From Nitrospirae bacterium RBG_19FT_COMBO_42_15 (GTDB taxonomy: Bacteria; Nitrospirota; CAKKRA01; 9FT-COMBO-42-15): a stretch of DNA of 6,533 bases. Below the pieces are notes generated by a model that was given only the letters and a program-made list of their open reading frames with translations, was not told where the DNA came from and did no database searches. The stretch is from the NCBI GenBank assembly GCA_001803815.1, contig MHEL01000139.1, forward strand, positions 1-6,533, read 5' to 3'. Shown here in pieces: positions 4,997 through 6,533 of this stretch (positions within the stretch are counted from its first letter, which is position 1; each line of letters begins with the position of its first letter). Both the position numbers and the translations under genes were made by a program.

Positions 4997-5024
4997 TTGA
5001 CAAAGAAAATTAATCTGGTAGTAT
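4997..5024 (+). promoter_or_regulatory. nrdJ promoter, TTGACA with extended -10
   Basis: A perfect TTGACA (4997-5002), a 16-bp spacer and TAGTAT (5019-5024) preceded by TG at 5016-5017 form an extended -10 promoter. The start is predicted near 5031, giving a leader of about 100 nt before the nrdJ ATG at 5130. Confidence 0.65.
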
Positions 5025-5129
5025 ATACAAAAAAACCAGCCATGACTGCTAACTGCAAGGGATGATTTTACAAATCACAAATTTTCATCACTGTATTGCT
5101 AATCAATTTATTCAAAGGAGGAAATCTTA

Positions 5130-6533
5130 ATGGATATTGTTAAAGGCGTTGAAGGCGGCAGCAAGAAACAGATGATGTTTTTTAATAGCTCTGCTAACTT
5201 GGCATCAACCCATGGCGCAACTGAGATTAAAAAGAATACAAAAAGCCCGCTTGTTGATTTTCCTCCTGACGACAAGACTAAAGAGGAATACGATATGCCT
5301 TTAACGTCTCAGCGCAAGGGAGTGGAGATTGACATCGCCAAACCGCTCCTTTCTCCAAATGCAGTCAAGGTCCTTGAAAAGAGGTATCTTAAAAAGGATG
5401 AAAAGGGAAAGGTGATAGAGGCGCCGGAGGACATGTTCAGGCGTGTTGCAGAGAATATCGCCTCCGCAGACCTTATTTATAATCCAAAGGCAGACATATA
5501 TAAGACAGCAGAAGAATTTTATGATCTAATGACAAGCCTTGAATTCCTTCCGAATTCCCCGACTCTAATGAATGCTGGCAGGGAGCTTCAGCAGCTTTCT
5601 GCATGTTTTGTTCTGCCTGTCGGCGATTCAATGGAGAGCATATTTGAGGCGTTAAAAGGCACTGCATTGATACACAAGAGCGGCGGCGGAACAGGCTTTT
5701 CATTTTCAAGGATTCGTCCTGTAAATGACAAGGTGCTGTCAACAGGCGGCATTGCAAGCGGTCCGATATCATTTATGAAGGTTTTTAATGCGGCAACAGA
5801 GGCAGTAAAACAGGGCGGCACAAGAAGGGGCGCTAATATGGGCATCCTCCGCATTGACCACCCGGATATAGTTGAGTTTATTACATGCAAAAGGGACAAT
5901 GACTCTCTGAATAATTTTAATATCTCTGTCGGCATAACAGAGGGTTTTATGCAGGCAGTTGAAAAGGATGAAGAGTATGACCTTGTTAATCCGAGGACAA
6001 AGGAAAAGATACAGAGCCTTAAGGCAAGAGAGGTCTTTGACCTGATTGTGAATATGGCATGGAAGAACGGGGAGCCCGGCATCATCTTTCTTGACAGGCT
6101 GAACAGGGACAATCCAACGCCTCAGCTTGGCGAAATAGAGAGCACAAACCCATGCGGAGAGCAGCCTTTGCTGCCTTATGAGGCATGCAATTTAGGCTCA
6201 ATAAATCTTGCAAGGATGGTAAAGACATCCATCAGCTCTGACAGCGGCAGCCTGCAGGACGGCATGATTGATTACGAAAGGCTCTCTGCTGTGGTGAAAA
6301 AGGCGATCCACTTTCTTGACAATGTTATTGATATGAGCAAATTCCCACTTCCTGAGATTGACAGGCTTGCAAAAGGGAACAGAAAGATCGGCCTTGGCGT
6401 AATGGGTTTTGCAGACATGCTTGTTCAATTGGGCATACCTTACAGCTCTGACGGCGCTGTTATGCTTGCAGAGGATTTGATGAAATTTATTACATCAGAG
6501 GCAAGAAAGGCGTCTATTGAGCTTGCAAAAAAG
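5130..6533 (+). CDS. nrdJ: Adenosylcobalamin-dependent (class II) ribonucleotide reductase, N-terminal 468 residues (cut by window edge)
   Basis: NrdJ reduces ribonucleotides to deoxyribonucleotides with a cobalamin-generated thiyl radical, independent of oxygen. The frame stays open to the right edge. Landmarks are [12 protein letters not shown] (139-150), C159 in [13 protein letters not shown] (183-190), [10 protein letters not shown] (231-240) and the active-site loop with N340, C342, E344 and C353 ([10 protein letters not shown], then YEACNLGS). By comparison with Thermotoga NrdJ, C342 is the thiyl-radical cysteine, C159/C353 the reducing disulfide pair, and N340/E344 catalytic. The C-terminal swinging cysteines lie outside. 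Conserved sequence begins around residue 65; the preceding polar segment does not look like an ATP cone. The ATG at 5130 is supported by AAGGAGG (5115-5121), eight bases upstream. The gene is divergent from the ferredoxin-cooS operon, with candidate NrdR and DnaA sites upstream. Confidence 0.96.
   Translation, partial: MDIVKGVEGGSKKQMMFFNSSANLASTHGATEIKKNTKSPLVDFPPDDKTKEEYDMPLTSQRKGVEIDIAKPLLSPNAVKVLEKRYLKKDEKGKVIEAPEDMFRRVAENIASADLIYNPKADIYKTAEEFYDLMTSLEFLPNSPTLMNAGRELQQLSACFVLPVGDSMESIFEALKGTALIHKSGGGTGFSFSRIRPVNDKVLSTGGIASGPISFMKVFNAATEAVKQGGTRRGANMGILRIDHPDIVEFITCKRDNDSLNNFNISVGITEGFMQAVEKDEEYDLVNPRTKEKIQSLKAREVFDLIVNMAWKNGEPGIIFLDRLNRDNPTPQLGEIESTNPCGEQPLLPYEACNLGSINLARMVKTSISSDSGSLQDGMIDYERLSAVVKKAIHFLDNVIDMSKFPLPEIDRLAKGNRKIGLGVMGFADMLVQLGIPYSSDGAVMLAEDLMKFITSEARKASIELAKK

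Larger units (their letters stand above)
4605..5129. other. 525-bp AT-rich divergent regulatory region between ferredoxin-cooS and nrdJ
   Basis: No protein-coding frame with a ribosome site is seen here. The stretch is much more AT-rich than the genes and has many A- and T-tracts. It holds two leftward promoter candidates, one rightward promoter, two palindromic operators, a cluster of DnaA-box-like nonamers and a pair of NrdR-like boxes, listed separately. Between 4690 and 4835 I see little except one GC-rich island (4711-4734) with an AACAG/CTGTT inverted pair and weak inner pairing. It would lie in the roughly 250-nt leader made from the distal leftward promoter. The nrdJ leader (about 5031-5129) has a small inverted repeat (TGATTT 5063-5068, AAATCA 5072-5077) and no recognisable cobalamin riboswitch. 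Confidence 0.7.

Noticed and set aside
5042..5065. Seven-codon upstream ORF (MTANCKG) in the nrdJ leader
   Set aside because: It has no Shine-Dalgarno sequence and nothing else supports translation.
5031..5129. Cobalamin riboswitch in the nrdJ leader
   Set aside because: The leader of about 100 nt is too short and has no recognisable B12-box; only a small inverted repeat is present.
5473..6428. Minus-strand open frames opposite nrdJ
   Set aside because: They have no ribosome sites or family motifs, while the plus strand codes for an unbroken NrdJ with all active-site residues.

Overview
The window looks like the chromosome of an anaerobic or microaerophilic bacterium of moderate GC with very AT-rich intergenic DNA. 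It carries a Ni-Fe carbon monoxide dehydrogenase, a clostridial-type ferredoxin, a small iron-sulfur assembly set and an adenosylcobalamin-dependent (class II) ribonucleotide reductase. Codon use and gene style recall Nitrospirota or deltaproteobacterial-type anaerobes, but that assignment is only an impression.

Layout. The first 4.6 kb is read from the minus strand in this order: ferredoxin (4604-4434), cooS (4375-2369), an intrinsic terminator (2356-2311), cysteine desulfurase nifS (2288-1128), a GC-rich palindrome (1118-1074), an IscU/NifU scaffold fused to a double zinc ribbon (1048-473), a TusA-family sulfur carrier (473-243) and the N-terminal part of a Fur/PerR-family regulator (243 to the window edge). 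The last three genes overlap by one base each (TGATG and TAGTG), so they are probably translationally coupled. On the plus strand, nrdJ starts at 5130 and runs off the right edge.

The 525-bp divergent spacer (4605-5129) is dense with candidate regulatory sites. For the ferredoxin-cooS side I see a near-consensus promoter (TTGACA-17-TATAGT) whose start point lies in a perfect 20-bp palindrome. A second, weaker promoter lies close to the ferredoxin gene and overlaps a perfect 7-1-7 palindrome that matches the PerR box at 12 of 14 defined positions. For the nrdJ side I see a TTGACA plus extended -10 promoter, preceded by two NrdR-box-like sites exactly 32 bp apart and by four same-strand DnaA-box-like nonamers at 11-12 bp spacing.

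How the genes may work together (inference): ferredoxin takes electrons from CooS. NifS, the zinc-ribbon scaffold and TusA form a sulfur-mobilising and cluster-building module that could supply the many clusters of CooS and ferredoxin. The PerR-like protein at the distal end may feed back on the operon through the 7-1-7 site, linking metal or peroxide status to production of oxygen-sensitive Fe-S enzymes. The most interesting points are the CODH/Fe-S-assembly/PerR grouping with its matching operator, the scaffold-zinc ribbon fusion, the archaeal-like active-site substitutions in NifS, and the combined DnaA/NrdR-like control region of nrdJ.
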